Part shown: positions 11,440 to 23,943 of the stretch, in pieces
How the letters are laid out: every line of letters starts with the position of its first letter
Numbering within the stretch: the first letter of the stretch is position 1
NCBI GenBank assembly: GCA_002205965.3
Contig: NADL03000466.1
Location: 124,001-188,000 of the forward strand
Source of the DNA: Kappaphycus alvarezii
Lineage: Eukaryota; Rhodophyta; Florideophyceae; Gigartinales; Solieriaceae
Reading direction: 5' to 3'
DNA length: 64,000 nucleotides
Translations under genes and position numbers: made by a program
Notes under the pieces: model-generated
Database searches by the model: none
What the model was told of the DNA's origin: nothing
The model's input: the letters and a program-made list of their open reading frames with translations, nothing else

Positions 11440-12455
11440 TGCAGTTGTCTTATTGTCGCTTTGGTTGCGTAGAGATAGTTGGTGTAGGTCAGGTGCGTCT
11501 TAATTTTTAGCTTTCTTCCAAGTTCGCCCTCTTGGGTTTCCATACCGTCAATATTTCTCGTTCAGAAATTAACTGTCTGTTGTTCCTCCATGGAACCTTA
11601 CTTGCGGGACCATCATCCCTTTCTCGTGAAGACCTATGCTTTTTTGTTAAAAGTGTGCTTGCAAAGCGTTTTGTCCTTCAACAATCATGTCGGGAAGTTT
11701 CCATCGTCTCCTTATGAGACTTAAGGGTTCATCATGTGATCGACGGAATGTATCATTGTTTAATCACGTAATATTTTCCGTAATTGCATACTGTAGTGAG
11801 TTGTCAGAACTCCTATTTATACAACTCATCGTGAGTACAATATTTCTGCATTCTTCATGAGGACTTGTTGGAGATCTTCTGCTCACTTTCGACGTCCCTC
11901 ATGGATACTTCATAATTGCGCGGTGAACCGCGAAGGGTAATGGTTAATCTAAGCCAGCCAGGCGTTACGAATGAATATAATGTTGGGCGCGTGCGTATCG
12001 GAACGGATTCTTTTGTCGCCGTCATCTACCGACTTTTAATTTACTGTACTACCTCCCTTTGTCCGAATTTGCTTGAAGTTCTGGTCCTTCCCCGCCCTCC
12101 CTGACCCTTGCTTATCCCTACCGCGGTCCTCTCTAAATTCATTTCCATTTTATTCTAGATACTTTTATGCTGTATCACCCCTCTGAATCGATCCCGAATC
12201 AAGTTCTTTTTCCGTTTTCGCTTACCTCCTCCTCCAAATTCATTTTTTGTGAGAAAAAGGGCGGAAATGTACTACTACAAATTCCCTTGCAGATTTATTT
12301 TATCTATTCCAAATCTATAGAATGCGCCCTCGGGAGCCTATTTAAACCCCTATATTCCAAGATTCAAACGTCCTTGATCATTTTACTCACCACCCCTATC
12401 CCCCTACTCATTCAAAACACCCTCAATTGCCTACCACTCCCCAAAAAAGACCAAA
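11440..12455. other. No recognisable gene
   Basis: T-rich stretch with short frames and no motif. The part from about 12160 may be the 5' flank of U1 copy 1, but I could not match it to the 5' flanks of the other U1 copies. Confidence 0.35.
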
Positions 12456-13091
12456 ATGGACAACCTATGCCCCTCCAAAGTCATTTCCAAAAATCGCCAC
12501 CCCCGCCCCCTAAACTACATTCCCCTACTCCGTTTCGGACCTACTGACCGTGATGACTACCTACGCTGACAAACCGAAAAGAAGGTGCTCGAATTCGTGC
12601 ATTGCTTGTTCGTCGAGGATGAGGCGGAGGAGTTAGGTGAGGGGCAGGAGTGGGAAGTCTAGGAGGGAGCTGAAGAGACCTTCGAGGAGTGGACAGCCCC
12701 GGAATTGGTCTACGAGGTCGACGAGGGGGATGATGAAGAGGAGGAAGACGGGGTTGACGAGGAGGATGATAAAGCAGAGGAGGAGGAGGTTGACGAGGAG
12801 GATGATAAAGAGGAGGACGATGAGGATGATGAAAAGGAGGACGAGGAGGAGGACTAGGAGGATGAGGGGGAGGGAGACGTGGGAAGTATTAGATTGGTGG
12901 GGTCGGGGCTGAACGGTATGAACCAAGTGTTCCCGACGCTGGGACTGGATTGGGGCATATTCAGTGGTTTAGATATTTCCCAGGAGGAAATAGAGAGTTA
13001 TGAGCCGTTCGCAGATATTTGTGGGGACTGCTTGGGCAGCAAGGATATTTTGGAGGAATTGTTCAGGTCTGATCTAGAGAATGGGAAATAA
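12456..13091 (+). pseudogene. U1 family acidic protein, copy 1
   Basis: Frame from the ATG at 12456 to TAA near 13089-13091, 211 codons, with three in-frame stops (TGA 12567-12569, TAG 12660-12662, TAG 12855-12857) and no frameshift. The N-terminus MDNLCPS, then RPLNYIPLLRFGPTDRDDYLR, aligns with copy 2 (MINLHPS ... RPLNVLALM ... TDYDDYCR) and copy 3 (DNLHPM ... HLNVSSL ... GPTGVKDYL). The middle, about residues 70-150, is a Glu/Asp run. The C-terminus is conserved: GIFSGLDIS, then ILEELFRSDLE. The protein is of unknown function; the acidic core and short hydrophobic C-terminal motif resemble activation or histone-binding acidic tails only in composition. The shared flanks show it is part of a mobile repeat. 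Confidence 0.6.
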
Positions 13092-13179
13092 GAAGACCAG
13101 ATCGATTGTTCGTTTCTTAAGTATGTTTAATTTAGAGTACATCATCCACAAAAAGAGTTTTTATGCATTTCCTGGTATC

Positions 13180-13550
13180 TTTTGTAGTTTTGGTCGGACT
13201 TTGGTGGTGGCCAAAAGTCTATGTAAGCTGAGTAAACTGCCTCCTCATGGAGAGGTCAAGCAAGTTGGCAGATACCTTCAAGCCAAATGCCGAGTAGTAG
13301 GAAGTTGACAGTCAACTTCCGACCCCAGAAGCATTGTTCTTACGCTGATAGCAGAGCACCAGTTGTAGAACGTGCCGCTTTTATACTTGCTTGTAGCCCT
13401 CTCAACTGTATTCCTTATCCACTCCTTTTTTTTCTCTCAACTATAACACGGTAGCACTTTTGTCGCTTGCAACACCTCCTCCTTGGGGTAATTGGTTCTG
13501 AGTATCTCTTCTCCCGACGATTTACCCCTATCAAATACCGTCGTAAAAAG
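13180..13550 (+). repeat. U1 repeat, conserved 3' part, copy 1
   Basis: Matches the reverse complement of about 60.85-61.18 kb over roughly 350 bp, with common words such as AAGTCTATGTAAGCTGAGTA against AAGTTTATGTACGCTAAGTA, AGGTCAAGCAAGTTGG, CGAGTAGTAGGAAG, ACGGTAGCACTTTTGTCGCT and GTATCTCTTCTCCC. The repeat therefore extends well beyond the acidic gene. A weaker match lies beside copy 3 at about 27.60-27.70 kb. Confidence 0.65.
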
Positions 13551-13559
13551 ATTAACCCA

Positions 13560-15416
13560 CACTCTGGAGCTTTGACAGTTAGTCGTGGAAATCCATTGTG
13601 CAATACTGTTGTTGGTTATGACTCTCCAATAGAGTCTATAACGTGTGTCGCTCTCGACGCCGGGGCATCATCTTCGTTTGATAATCGATTGATGACAGTT
13701 GTCGTTGTTATACTAACTTATTATTCGAGCTATTACAGCTTCTTACTTCCAGATTGAATTAACAAGATTCGAGAATAAAACTACTGTATCTTCCGTCGGG
13801 GTACACCCTGTTGTATGACTTAGGTTCATACAAATACTGCGTTCCAACTACGCTCGATGATGGGCTACATCTTCGTCCTTAAATGAATAAGTTGTATCCA
13901 GGGACTAACAATAAGTTCGCTTGCAACTTAACTTCACTCGTTGGGAGTGGTTGTGGGATCTTATCACATCACTTGCACGTATACCACGAGTTGGTAATTC
14001 GTTTGTGCTGTGAAAGCCCAGATGAATTTTATCATTACATGACATCGATGGCTCCGAGAGGAGATAAACATCCTCCAAGAAAAGGTCAGTGTCATCCCTT
14101 CTGGGTACGTCACACAATTCCGACAAGTTTTATCCGTTCCTAAACTCATTACGAATAGCGACTTGCGTTGAAAAAAATCTTCGACTGTTAAAAGGAACCA
14201 TTGAGGTTACAGTATTGAGCATCATCGCTCGCTTGAAATCTCACGTTGGGGAGTCAGGGCAAAGCTATCATGGTTATCAAACAATCAAAGTACTTGGGAA
14301 GTCTGTTCATGACCTCTCACAGGTTCACTTCACTTCTAATGTTCATCGAAAACTTCATTTTTGATCACAAAATGGGTTTGGGCCACTTTCTAGTTATAAG
14401 AAGACGGATCGACTTAATCAAGTCAGTTTAGGTCCCTACGTGGGGGAGATGATGCTGAAGTATCTGGTAAAGCTTCAATTAATAAAGTTGACTTTGCTGG
14501 CAATAGGAGCTTTTCCCCTGACCCCACCCTGTGTTTGTTACAGACTCTTGTAGACTCAATTTGAATTGTAAAACAGTTACTGTGCGGGCTCCCTCATGGA
14601 GTCTCAGGGCAAAGTGCTCGTGCACTACTAAGTACTTCAATTTTTGAAATTCATTATTGGCGCCACTTTGTAAAATGGCTTTGTGCATTGCTGTAACAGC
14701 ATAACCACTTTACAGTAGTGATCTACACTCCTCCACCTTCTGAAGGATACAGTACCCTCCTGGGTCGAGGTTACCCATCCAACATGGGTTAGATTGACAT
14801 GAACGTAAGCGTTCGCATTCTTCTGCCTTCTACTACTGGGGTATCTATCAACTCTCTTCCAGAGTGACTACAAAAAATATCTTGAGGTCTTCAAAAGCTA
14901 ATGGATATAAAAGCCATAGCTATCCTCACCTCTGAGGCAACTTCTGCTTCATCAAGCAAGAACAAATGAAGACTTCAACAGTCTACTACTTCGATTATCC
15001 CTCATGGATAATCTTCATCATGCTGGTAGTAAAACGTTGGGCCTTGCTAAAGCACTTTAGTATTCCCTCAAGGAACCAAATTCCGGTTCCTCGCGCGTTG
15101 AATTTAACCTCATGGATAAACTGCTTGGCGTTATAAGAGCAACTAAATTTAGCAAAAACAAACTCCATTTTCCTCCCACTTTTCAAGAGGGAAATGTGCA
15201 GTTAATTTACAACTTGAATTTTGCTGCGATATCTTTGACTTCATCAATTTTTGTCGGAAGCGGCAACTTTTTGCGTCGGTAGTATGAGACTGCCTTCGAC
15301 CTGAGTAAACCTCTAATAGGTAGTCATGTTGTTTCGTCCGCAAGGTAACCATACCATCGGACTTTGAATGACAACTCGCAGTCATCGGATTCGCCATGAT
15401 CAATGATTTGAACAAT
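13560..15416. other. No recognisable gene; expected position of Gypsy-1 3' LTR
   Basis: Only short frames without motifs. Variants of CTCATGGA recur (14595, 15003, 15110). I compared this region by eye with 22.2-23.0 kb for the two LTRs that should bracket Gypsy-1 and saw no convincing direct repeat, so at least one LTR is missing or too eroded. Confidence 0.35.
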
Positions 15417-16960
15417 CTAGTATTCTTTCTTGTCCTTTTGGACGTAGTCTGGTTGGACCTTCGAAATTTCTTTGGATTTACTTCTAGTCAATCGACGTGG
15501 TGACCTAGTAGTCAATTGGCGTTTGGACTTCTTAGTCCTTTGTTGTGGTGGAAGCTCATCCTCCCCTGGGTCAACATCAACGTTATCACCTCTTGATATC
15601 TCCTTTGACTGCTCATCAGTCTCCCTTGGCTCCTCTTCTGAGTCTTTTGACTCATCTGAGTCTTGGTTCTGACCCTGTGGGTCCTTTGCAGATAGTTTTG
15701 GCTCTAGTAACCTGTGTATGGCGTCGGTAATAACTTCCTTGCCGACAGCTCCTTGGAGAAAGCTTCTTGTCGATATGGGGCCCAACAAGACCTCGCGACA
15801 CTTAACCCCACTTTGGATACCTGCTGGTACCGTACGGCTCTGCAGAGCCGCCGGTTGCGTCGTCACTACAGTGACTGATGAGTTCTCGGCGTCCACACGC
15901 GGTTAGTTTGCTCTGTCCATGGGAATGGGAGAGAGTTCCACTCTGTCTCTTGAGATTGGTTTGACAAAATCTCCTTCAGAGATAAGTATGGATTCATGAG
16001 AGACTTCTTTAACCCTATACGGTCCTGTGGCGACCGGTGCTAGCTTATGCTTCTGACATTGAGCTCCAAAGTACTCCTGTCTTAGGAGTACACACGTAGG
16101 ATCCCACTTTGATATCATACTTAGGCTTTCAAATTAACTTCTCGCATCGAAGTTACGTTCATAACGTGCTTGTCGCTTCTGTATATAATTCTTAGCAGTC
16201 ACCATAAGGTGTTTCAACCATGATTGCCAATTCAGGTGGTACTGCCTTGCTGTCCCAAAATCTTCCAAAGACGGTTGGGCTTGTAAGTCTAAGCTCTTTG
16301 GAGCTCTTAATAACAATGGCTCAAAAGGATCAATGTTGGTAGTCCTGTGAACTTGTGTCTTGTATGCATATGTTAGTGCATTTGTGAATAATTTCCAATT
16401 CATTGGGTGGTAGCAACGTAATGCCTCAACGCAGTAATAATAGTTCTATTGAATCTTTCCGCTTGGTCATTGACTTGCGCGTGGTACGTTGCCTTGAATG
16501 TCTGATTGATTCCAAGCATCCTGGATATGTTCTGGAACAACTAAGAAGTGAACTGGGATCCGCTGTCGGAAAACAACTCGGCCGGTGGCTCGTAGACAAA
16601 CACCCAATGGTAAATAACGGCAAAGGTTATTGTAACCGCAGTTATCCCCTTCAGAGGTACAGGTCGAGCTAGCTTCGAATGCAGATCAGTGATTACCAAG
16701 AGGTAAAGATGACCCAGTTTGGTCCTAATCATTTCACCGAGAATATCGATGGCAACGAACTCCAATGGAGCATTCGGCGGAAAGATCATCAGCTCCTTAC
16801 GGTATTTCCGTAGTGTAACCCTATTGTGGGCACAACTGGTGCAATGCATAAAAAAGGCATAACAATCCGTGGCCATGAAGGGCCAATAGTAATCCTTAGA
16901 CAGAGACTTGTACATGCGCCTCCCTCCTGGGTGGATTTAAGTCATGGCATGACGCTCTAT
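15417..16960 (-). pseudogene. Gypsy-1 integrase and C-terminal tail
   Basis: From right to left the minus-strand translation shows the integrase zinc-binding end (HPGGRRMYKSL ... HCTSCAHNR), the catalytic core (FVAIDILGEM with the first Asp, LFSDSGSQFTS with the second Asp, and AQVNDQAERFNRT with the Glu), the flank ALTYAYKTQVHRTTNIDPFE, and a basic/beta region (LAPVATGPYRVKEV). The frame 15417-16403 is single, with stops at 16134-16136 and 15903-15905. The last 160 residues are acidic then Lys/Arg-rich (RTKKSKRQL...RLTRSKSKE), an NLS-like tail after the integrase. DNA insertion is the family function; this copy is inactive. Confidence 0.8.
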
Positions 16961-17509
16961 ATGTAATACTCTGTTTTCTATATGTAATACTCTGTTTTGA
17001 AAAGACTTTTGGATGACAATATGTATCCCATTTGAAGATTTTCTACAGAAGTAACCTTCATAAGCTTTGGCATCCATAAAGAACAAGTTATTCCCTTCGT
17101 CATCAATCTTCGCTCTTATAGATTTACAGAACGGATCAGAATCCTGCTCAAGCGTTAATCCTTCATAAGTTATAGTTACGAATTCATCTAGTTCTTTTTA
17201 TTGGAATGAGGGTCTCTCTTTTAGAGAAAGCATATTGTCGATGAAATCGTCGCAGAATTCGGTGTCCTCTTCGGGACCCTACTCTGTACTGTCTTCTTCA
17301 CAAATAGGACATGATGTAGCCTCTTAAACAAAGAAGCATGTAATCTCATCATTGACTTTAACAGTCGTTGCACCGGCAGTCTCAAGACGTGATAGTTCAT
17401 CCCCTTGGGTGCTAGCATGACCTTTTTTGTATTTTACTTCAAAGTCATACTCACTTCGCCGAAAATCCCACCTGTTCAACCTTTTTGAAGGGTCATTGGC
17501 ATTATTTAA

Positions 17510-18578
17510 CTATCTTAGTGATGCATGATATGAGCTAATAATGAGGCATTTCAAATCAGGTACTGAATACCTTGTATCAGCATCATGCAGAGTTCTTGAA
17601 AAGAACCCGAAAGGTTTACGTTCACGATTATGGTGAGTCTGAGAGATTACAGTACCAAGCTCTAATTTAGACGCATCTGTATCAAAAAATACGGTAATCA
17701 TGGCTTAGACAATGCCAATATGGGTGGCGAAAGAATCGCATCTTTCAGCCTTTGGAAGTCTTGTTCCTCTTTTGGACCCAAAGATCTCATATGTTTCTCC
17801 TTCATGAAGAAGTTTGTTCAAAGGATGCCCTATTAGCGTAAAATCCTTGATAAACGGTCTGCAGACGTTACACAAACCCGAAAAGCTTCGTAGCTAAGTC
17901 TGCGTCCTTAAGCATCTTTTCCTCTCTCAGAGACGTTAGACGGACTTCATCTATCTCGAGACCCCCTAGAATAATAATATGCCCAAGGTATTTAATCTTA
18001 TCGGTGTAAAACTCACACTTCCTCAATTTGAGAGCTATACCTGCCCTCTGAAGGGTCTCCAAATATAGCGTCGACATGGCGTATGTGATCCTCACAATTT
18101 TGAGAAAAGATGATCACATCATCTAGGTATACGAAACATGAGGTACCCTTAAAGGGTGAAAATATAATGTCCAGTGCACGTTGAATCGTGACTCTGGCGT
18201 TGGTTGACCCAAAAGGCGTCCGTCTAAAACGATACAGTCCGCTGTGGCATGAGAATGCCGTCTTATCCCTATAATCTTCCGCGACTGAGATCTTCCAATA
18301 TCCCCAATTAGAATCTTGCAACTGCATTCAGTTTTCTAAATTCGATACAAAATGGCATGGAGCCATCTGTTTTTTGGAACCAACAAAACGTGTGAAATCC
18401 ACTCTGACTGCGTGTGTTCTATAATACCCGCCTCGAGCATCTTTTGTACTTCCCTTTCTTCTATCTCTCTGGCCTTATGGCCTGCACGATATGGTGCTTG
18501 AGCAATAGGTCTAGCCTTTGGGACTAACTTGATACGATGAGTCATACTTTCAATCTTCTCAGGGAATCCATCGAACAT
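17510..18578 (-). pseudogene. Gypsy-1 reverse transcriptase and RNase H start
   Basis: In several frames the segments follow Gypsy order: HRIKLVPKARPIAQAPYRAG and MLEAGIIEHTQSEW (RT block 1-2), VAEDYRDKTAFSCHSGLYRF, TPFGSTNARVTIQRALD, SCFVYLDDVIIFS (catalytic YLDD intact), RKCEFYTDKIKYLGHII, then RNase H with FFDTDASKLELGTVISQ and FGFFSRTLHDADTRYS. Indels separate 18336-18578, 18013-18327 and 17868-18095. It converts element RNA to DNA in functional relatives; here it is broken. Confidence 0.85.
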
Positions 18579-19413
18579 GGAGGAATACTTCCTAAGTAAC
18601 TCAATTAATCGCTCTCTTAGAGCTTCTGTAATGTGATTAAAGTCAAGTTAATCGATACTCATCAGTGTCACACCGTCCGTGACAGCCTTTTTTGCTTCTC
18701 TTTCTTTGAGATCTTTCAGATCCTTTTCATCTTCCTTCACAGAAGTAATATCATCATATACCATTGGGATACCTTCCATTGCCCTTACGCTCCTAAAATA
18801 ATAATTAACCGTAGGAGTCTTTCGGTAGCTCTTCGGTAATACCGAGTATTTATCCTGTTCTAAAAGTACTTGTGGCTGTTGAAGTCGGGTGTGTCAACGT
18901 GGTAGCAAAAACCTGATGTTTGAAAATATTTTTGGGATTCTTGCCGAAGTTGGCAATCAAAAACTTAAATAGGCGGTACTTCTCGACTTTCACGACTCCG
19001 GTGGATATCGCTAGCCATGGATGGTCATACGACTTTGGAAATGGTTGAACAACCAATAGACTGTACCTATCAGAGGTAGCTTGAATGACTATTAGGGATT
19101 CTCTTGGAATCTTGAGCGATTGAGTGCATCGCACCTTGCTCGATACTCGCTTTTGCGACCCTGGCTTGTATTTATTGCGAACAGGGAAGCTATAATCAGC
19201 CTTATTCAAAGGATTTAGTGTTATCGTGACGGAAGACCCTTCTCCTAGTTCTAATTTCCTAAGTATGGGCCTTATGGATTCGAAAATCTGTCGCAGTAGT
19301 CTGTAACAAGTATGGCTGATGCGGTGAGTCTATCACAGCCTATGGAGCTTACTACAGTTATTACCAGCTATCCTAACAGGCAAATTAATCTTTACTATCA
19401 TAGAGTGTAGTTT

Positions 19414-19620
19414 TTAATTCACACCACAGCTATCCGGCAACGAACCTGCGCGAATTTGATATTCCACCTCGTTAGGGATCTCACTCCTTCTTATGATGTT
19501 GGGTCCTGCGCCAGTGTTCAACAATGCAATAGCTCTCCTCATAGGTACTAACGTAATTCCAATGCCCATATGGTCCTTGTAGTGTCTCTTCGCTGGAACT
19601 TTTATCATATCCAAGTACAT
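19414..19620 (-). pseudogene. Gypsy-1 aspartic protease with catalytic Asp changed to Asn
   Basis: The frame contains ALLNTGAGPNIIRR, the retropepsin active-site loop DTGA with its Asp read as Asn (AAC; a single G-to-A change on the coding strand). It lies between the gag and RT segments, as expected for Gypsy. The region 18850-19209 downstream is the linker to RT and has no recognisable motif. Confidence 0.7.
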
Positions 19621-19864
19621 CGGATTATTGTATTAGACCCAAGGTCTGGTGAGTATCATTTGGTTAGTAACTCTTTCTAAAATCTTAATAATCTTGACAG
19701 ATTACTTAACTATCTTTTCTTGTGTAAGGCCATCTTTCGTGTCCTCTTGGACATTCAATACCATTTACTGGTCAAAGGATCGGGATAGAGACACCCCAGA
19801 GCGAGGCGCAACCGTATCTCTTCCCACTATAGCAACTATCTCCTCTCGTTTTTCGATTTGGTCG

Positions 19865-22168
19865 TCATGACCGTGGGAGTACGCTGTCTTGAGCTCTGTT
19901 GAGGAGTTTACTTCTTCTGGGTAAAATTGACTTGTGTATTTTGATATACGTACGAAACGGATTGGCGAACCGATGTGCCGGTTGACTGCCTTGCCAAGAA
20001 TTGGCGAACTCCCTCAAAGCTCTGCTAGGGACATTAAGTTTATCCATTGGAGATAAAGCTTCGTAGTTCTTAAGAACTGTGACCCTATTCTTCATAGGAT
20101 ATAAACAATCCATAGATACATTTCCATGCTTATAAAGTTCATAATAGATGATTCTATGTCGCTTCTGTACCTGTTGAGTTGCATGTTGGGGTGGTCTATT
20201 GACCCCACCAGGACGATTGTACCTGGTCTTTTCGTCCTGATAAAGCACGTGCGGAGCCTGTTGGATCCTAGAGGAACATTCTAAGGCTAGTGCCTGTTCG
20301 ATCGAAATTGATTGTTCGTTTGTCTCTTGAGAGACAGTTGGTTCTTCCGAATAGGTAGGGTGTTCGAATAATACCTCTCGCACGAGATGAATTCCTTCAT
20401 GCGGTTCGGTTGATCATAAAGATCGACAGAATGGGACTCTCTTGAGCCTTCCGGTAATTGAATAGAGTTTGCAGAACCTCGTGCACTCCAGCTCGGGTGA
20501 ATTGTCTTAGCTGGGGTCGAAGATGCCCGTCTTGTACCTGATGGCTTAGCCATCTTAGTATCAAAAGCAACCCTGCGGGTTTGAGACCGAGCTCTTGCTC
20601 TCACTGCCTCGCCCCCGCTTGGGCATATTCAACAAGTTCCAAAAAGGAAATATTTCTATGGAAATCTCAATAACGCGCGACTAATGAATAAGCGTCTTGG
20701 CCAGATCATCTACAAATATTGAAATTATCTATTGTGAAGAGTTTACATTAGCGAAACAGTTTGAACCGTCCATAATACGCATTTAACACGTTTTCTCATC
20801 TTCACTAGGAACCTTTCTAGTGTTACGCAGTTGCATAACTGCATTATGAATGGCATAATTTGTAGCAAAACTTCTGAGAAGCTATTTGATAACCTCTGGT
20901 CAGGCCTAAATACCTCACTGTTCAGGGTTAGTCGTTTCTGAAACCGACCGAAACATTCTTCGAGCTATTATTTCAAGGAAATTGGGCAATAACCTAAAGG
21001 CTTGCGCTTTATACATACCTTGAAGGCTGAAATCAAGCACTAACTTCAACAAGAAATCTACAATAGTAACAGGGTCGTCCCCTGTGAATAAATCCCCCTG
21101 TGAAGTTTGGTACTGATACGCGTTTCGCAATCTCTTGTCTTTCCTGATTAGCGGAGCGTAAAAATTTGGTATCTATTATTCAAGAGATAAGTCCTGTAGG
21201 ACACAATTCGTTCGAACAAATTTTTCATTGGTCTGAGCTCACGGAGCTCTTTCCATGATGGACCACAATGGTCTCTTTTCGTCAACCTAGAGGTTGCTTT
21301 TCTGTACGTAGTCTTCTTAGACCCACTTTTCTTTGATTATTTGGATCTTGCTTTCATAGAGTTCCTGCCTCTCTCATCAACAGATAGTTCCGAAGACTAA
21401 ATCTGCGTACTGGACGAATAATATCTATCATCATCATCATCCTCGACATCTAGGGAACCTTCCGAGTCCGAAGACGAAGTTAAATTGGGATCCGACGAAT
21501 TATCTTGCTTTCTCTCTCTTAATATATGCTTTCTTGTTCTTGCGAGAACTTTTGTGAGATTTTTGTAAGTTATATCTTTCTTTTTCCCCTTACGAGACTT
21601 TTTCTGGACGGATCCATCAGGATCTCCGTCAGGACTGGGATTAAAAACTACCTCTAAAAGTGTCATCGGATCAACTGCAGCCTCGTAATTTGCGCCCTCA
21701 ATCTTGTATACCCTCCTGGCTACACGAGCAAATATGTCATCGTTATGACTAATAACTTTTGAAATGCCCTCAAGGGCTTGTTTTAAATCCGTTCATATGA
21801 CAGAGACGTCAGTCTTTAGATAATCAACAACTATCTGAGACTAGTATGAGCCTTCTTCAAGCAACGAGATACGAATCTCTAAGTGATTAACGTTCTGTTG
21901 GGTCTCTTCCTTAACCTTGGGTAAAGGATAAGGAATCCTTTACCCAAGGTTATCATGCATCCTGTAAAAGCTTCACGTCAACAGTGATTGTTTCTTTCAA
22001 TTACTAGTGCAACACATTGCACATTTCTTGGTATCTTTCGATGACAGAAAGTTTTGTAACGGAAGTTTCAACAGCGTCTCTTGTTCTCCGAGCTGAAATG
22101 GCTCTCGGTACGATCATTCCTTGAGCCGAGGTACTGGATCCTGAACGTGTGACTCGTTGAGTCGACAT
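19865..22168 (-). pseudogene. Gypsy-1 gag
   Basis: Probable start at the ATG 22166-22168 (MSTQRVTRSGSS). Further in, 21900-21397 reads as one frame with two stops, ending in a basic KSRKGKKK block and an acidic Ser/Asp run. The capsid-like helix segment at 20915-21130 (LFTGDDPVTIVDFLLKLVLDF) is the part that looks most like Gypsy gag. Near 20.16 kb the words IIYYELYKHGNVSMDC fit a zinc knuckle C-x2-C-x4-H-x4-C whose first two Cys have become Tyr/Leu-type residues. Several frameshifts. It would form the particle and bind RNA in an intact element. Confidence 0.65.
21912..21952. repeat. Perfect 18-bp inverted repeat with 5-base loop inside gag
   Basis: Arms 21912-21929 and 21935-21952 (TAACCTTGGGTAAAGGAT and its exact reverse complement) enclose the loop AAGGA. 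One arm equals the expected gag sequence on the coding strand, so this looks like a local inverted duplication rather than a terminator. Confidence 0.85.
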
Positions 22169-22199
22169 TGTCGAAGATTTTTAAATTGGAATGGATCAT

Positions 22200-23940
22200 T
22201 TGTTCGATTGTTTGAAGAGCACCTAGAGCCGCTCGCGAAATTTTGTCCAGGTATTATTCCGAAGTCGAGGAAGAGACCCAGAACACGGTTCCCTGTCGAC
22301 TTACGAAAAATATATCTCAAATTAATACCTCATATTTATCCCGAACAAAACAGACCGATTCGCGAATAAAAGACGGAGAGGAGGATGTCTTGGATGTCAA
22401 AAAGCCCTTTAAGAGTAAATTCAGCTCTGGAATAGTTGTCTTACTCAGTACAGATAAATGGTTCCGGAAAAACCGAAGAGAGTATTTCTATATCCTTTTC
22501 CGTATTTACCGAGTCCTGTTCCCACTTTCTTTACCGTATTTCGTCCAGAGCAACCCTTACCTTTCTCGCGACTTCGCAGGCAGCTGCATATATCCCTTTT
22601 TTTCAAACGCCATATTTGTATCATCTGAAGTCTTTCAAGGGAACAAATATTTGAATAAAGATTTTGAATTGGACCATGAAATGGACCATGGGTTTAAGAA
22701 CAGTTCGGTTACCGTGCGCGCTTTATTTTTTTCGCCGATATCTAAAATGATTTGAGCGAAGATTACCTAGACCTTATGTTTCTCCGCTATGTCCGGCCGA
22801 AAGGAATCTCGAGCGACAGGTTTAAGATCAGTCTTCTTAAAATTCTCAGTCAGGCAACGGGCTTGTAATGAGTACGCAGGTTACCAGTTCTTTGGCAAAT
22901 GAAACCTATGTCACTGCCGTCATCAGAGGTCTTGAGGCTCAGAACAAATTTTTTTAGATCACCGTGAAGAAAAAATCTTCATAATGAAGTGAATCGAGAA
23001 GTACACCATGAGACTACCAGATAGTTCCATGAGACTCAGCTGTGGCGAAGAAAACTTGAAGCGAATTCCTGAAAATCGATGACTTGCTGCAGGTAACTCC
23101 AGATAATTACCGAAGCATTCCAGGACAAAGACCGACCATCTATTTTACTCCTAACAGTCGTAAGAAGAATCAGAAAATTAATCGCAGCTCGAGGGCTCCT
23201 ATGGCAAAAAAAATTCCATTAAGATATCTAAAGCAGGTTTTTTTCGTCTCTATTTGTTTTTTCCTGGATTTTTATTTGCATTTGGCTCAGATTTTAACTT
23301 AGAAAGGTGCTTAAATGCGATTAATAAGAAAATATTTTATGATTTGGACTTTGGCAGGATCCCAGCGAAATATATCCAGCACGTTTCGAATATATCAGTG
23401 ATTTCATGGCTTAGCATCGCCCGAAAGGAAACTAGAGTACTCTTCATCCGTCATATGTCACAGATTCTGACGTATTTTTAAACATTTGAATACACATCGG
23501 CACACCAGTAACTTTCAGTGACAAACGTTTGTCTTTTCTTTGCTTCAGTGTCCATTTTCATCATAGGACACATTTAAAATTGATTCTTAGCCCTCAGTGG
23601 CCGTAACATGGCGGAGACGATTCTTAATGTCCCTCGACAGCTTTTCTTCCCAGAGCTTGAAGCACTTTAATTCATTATTCATCGAGCTTTTCTTATTGTA
23701 TTCCTTCTCAAAATTTTCCTATTCCTAATTGTAGCCAGCGACGTCAAGTAGGTAGGACTCCATTGCGAACTACTCATGGGGCCCGTGGAACCAAAGATGA
23801 CGACCAAATTTACCTCATCGACGTCCAAAGCGCCCTCGTGCGATGCAAAAATCACTCAGTAAAAGTATTATGTAGAACGATTTCATGTGCTAGACAAAAA
23901 TTCCACCTCTAGTTCTTATTCAGCTAAAAAGTATAAACAG
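22200..23940. other. No recognisable gene
   Basis: Short frames without family motifs. By analogy with Gypsy-2 and Gypsy-3, the strand opposite to the fragment at 23.9-25.5 kb would carry an antisense gene here; one weak H3-like stretch near 23165-23220 is discussed as a finding. Confidence 0.3.
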
Positions 23941-23943
23941 CGC

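Noticed and set aside
12633..12926. Open frames on both strands (Arg/Lys-rich plus, Leu/Ile-rich minus)
   Set aside because: Out-of-frame readings of the Glu/Asp run of U1 copy 1, which is in frame with its conserved ends.
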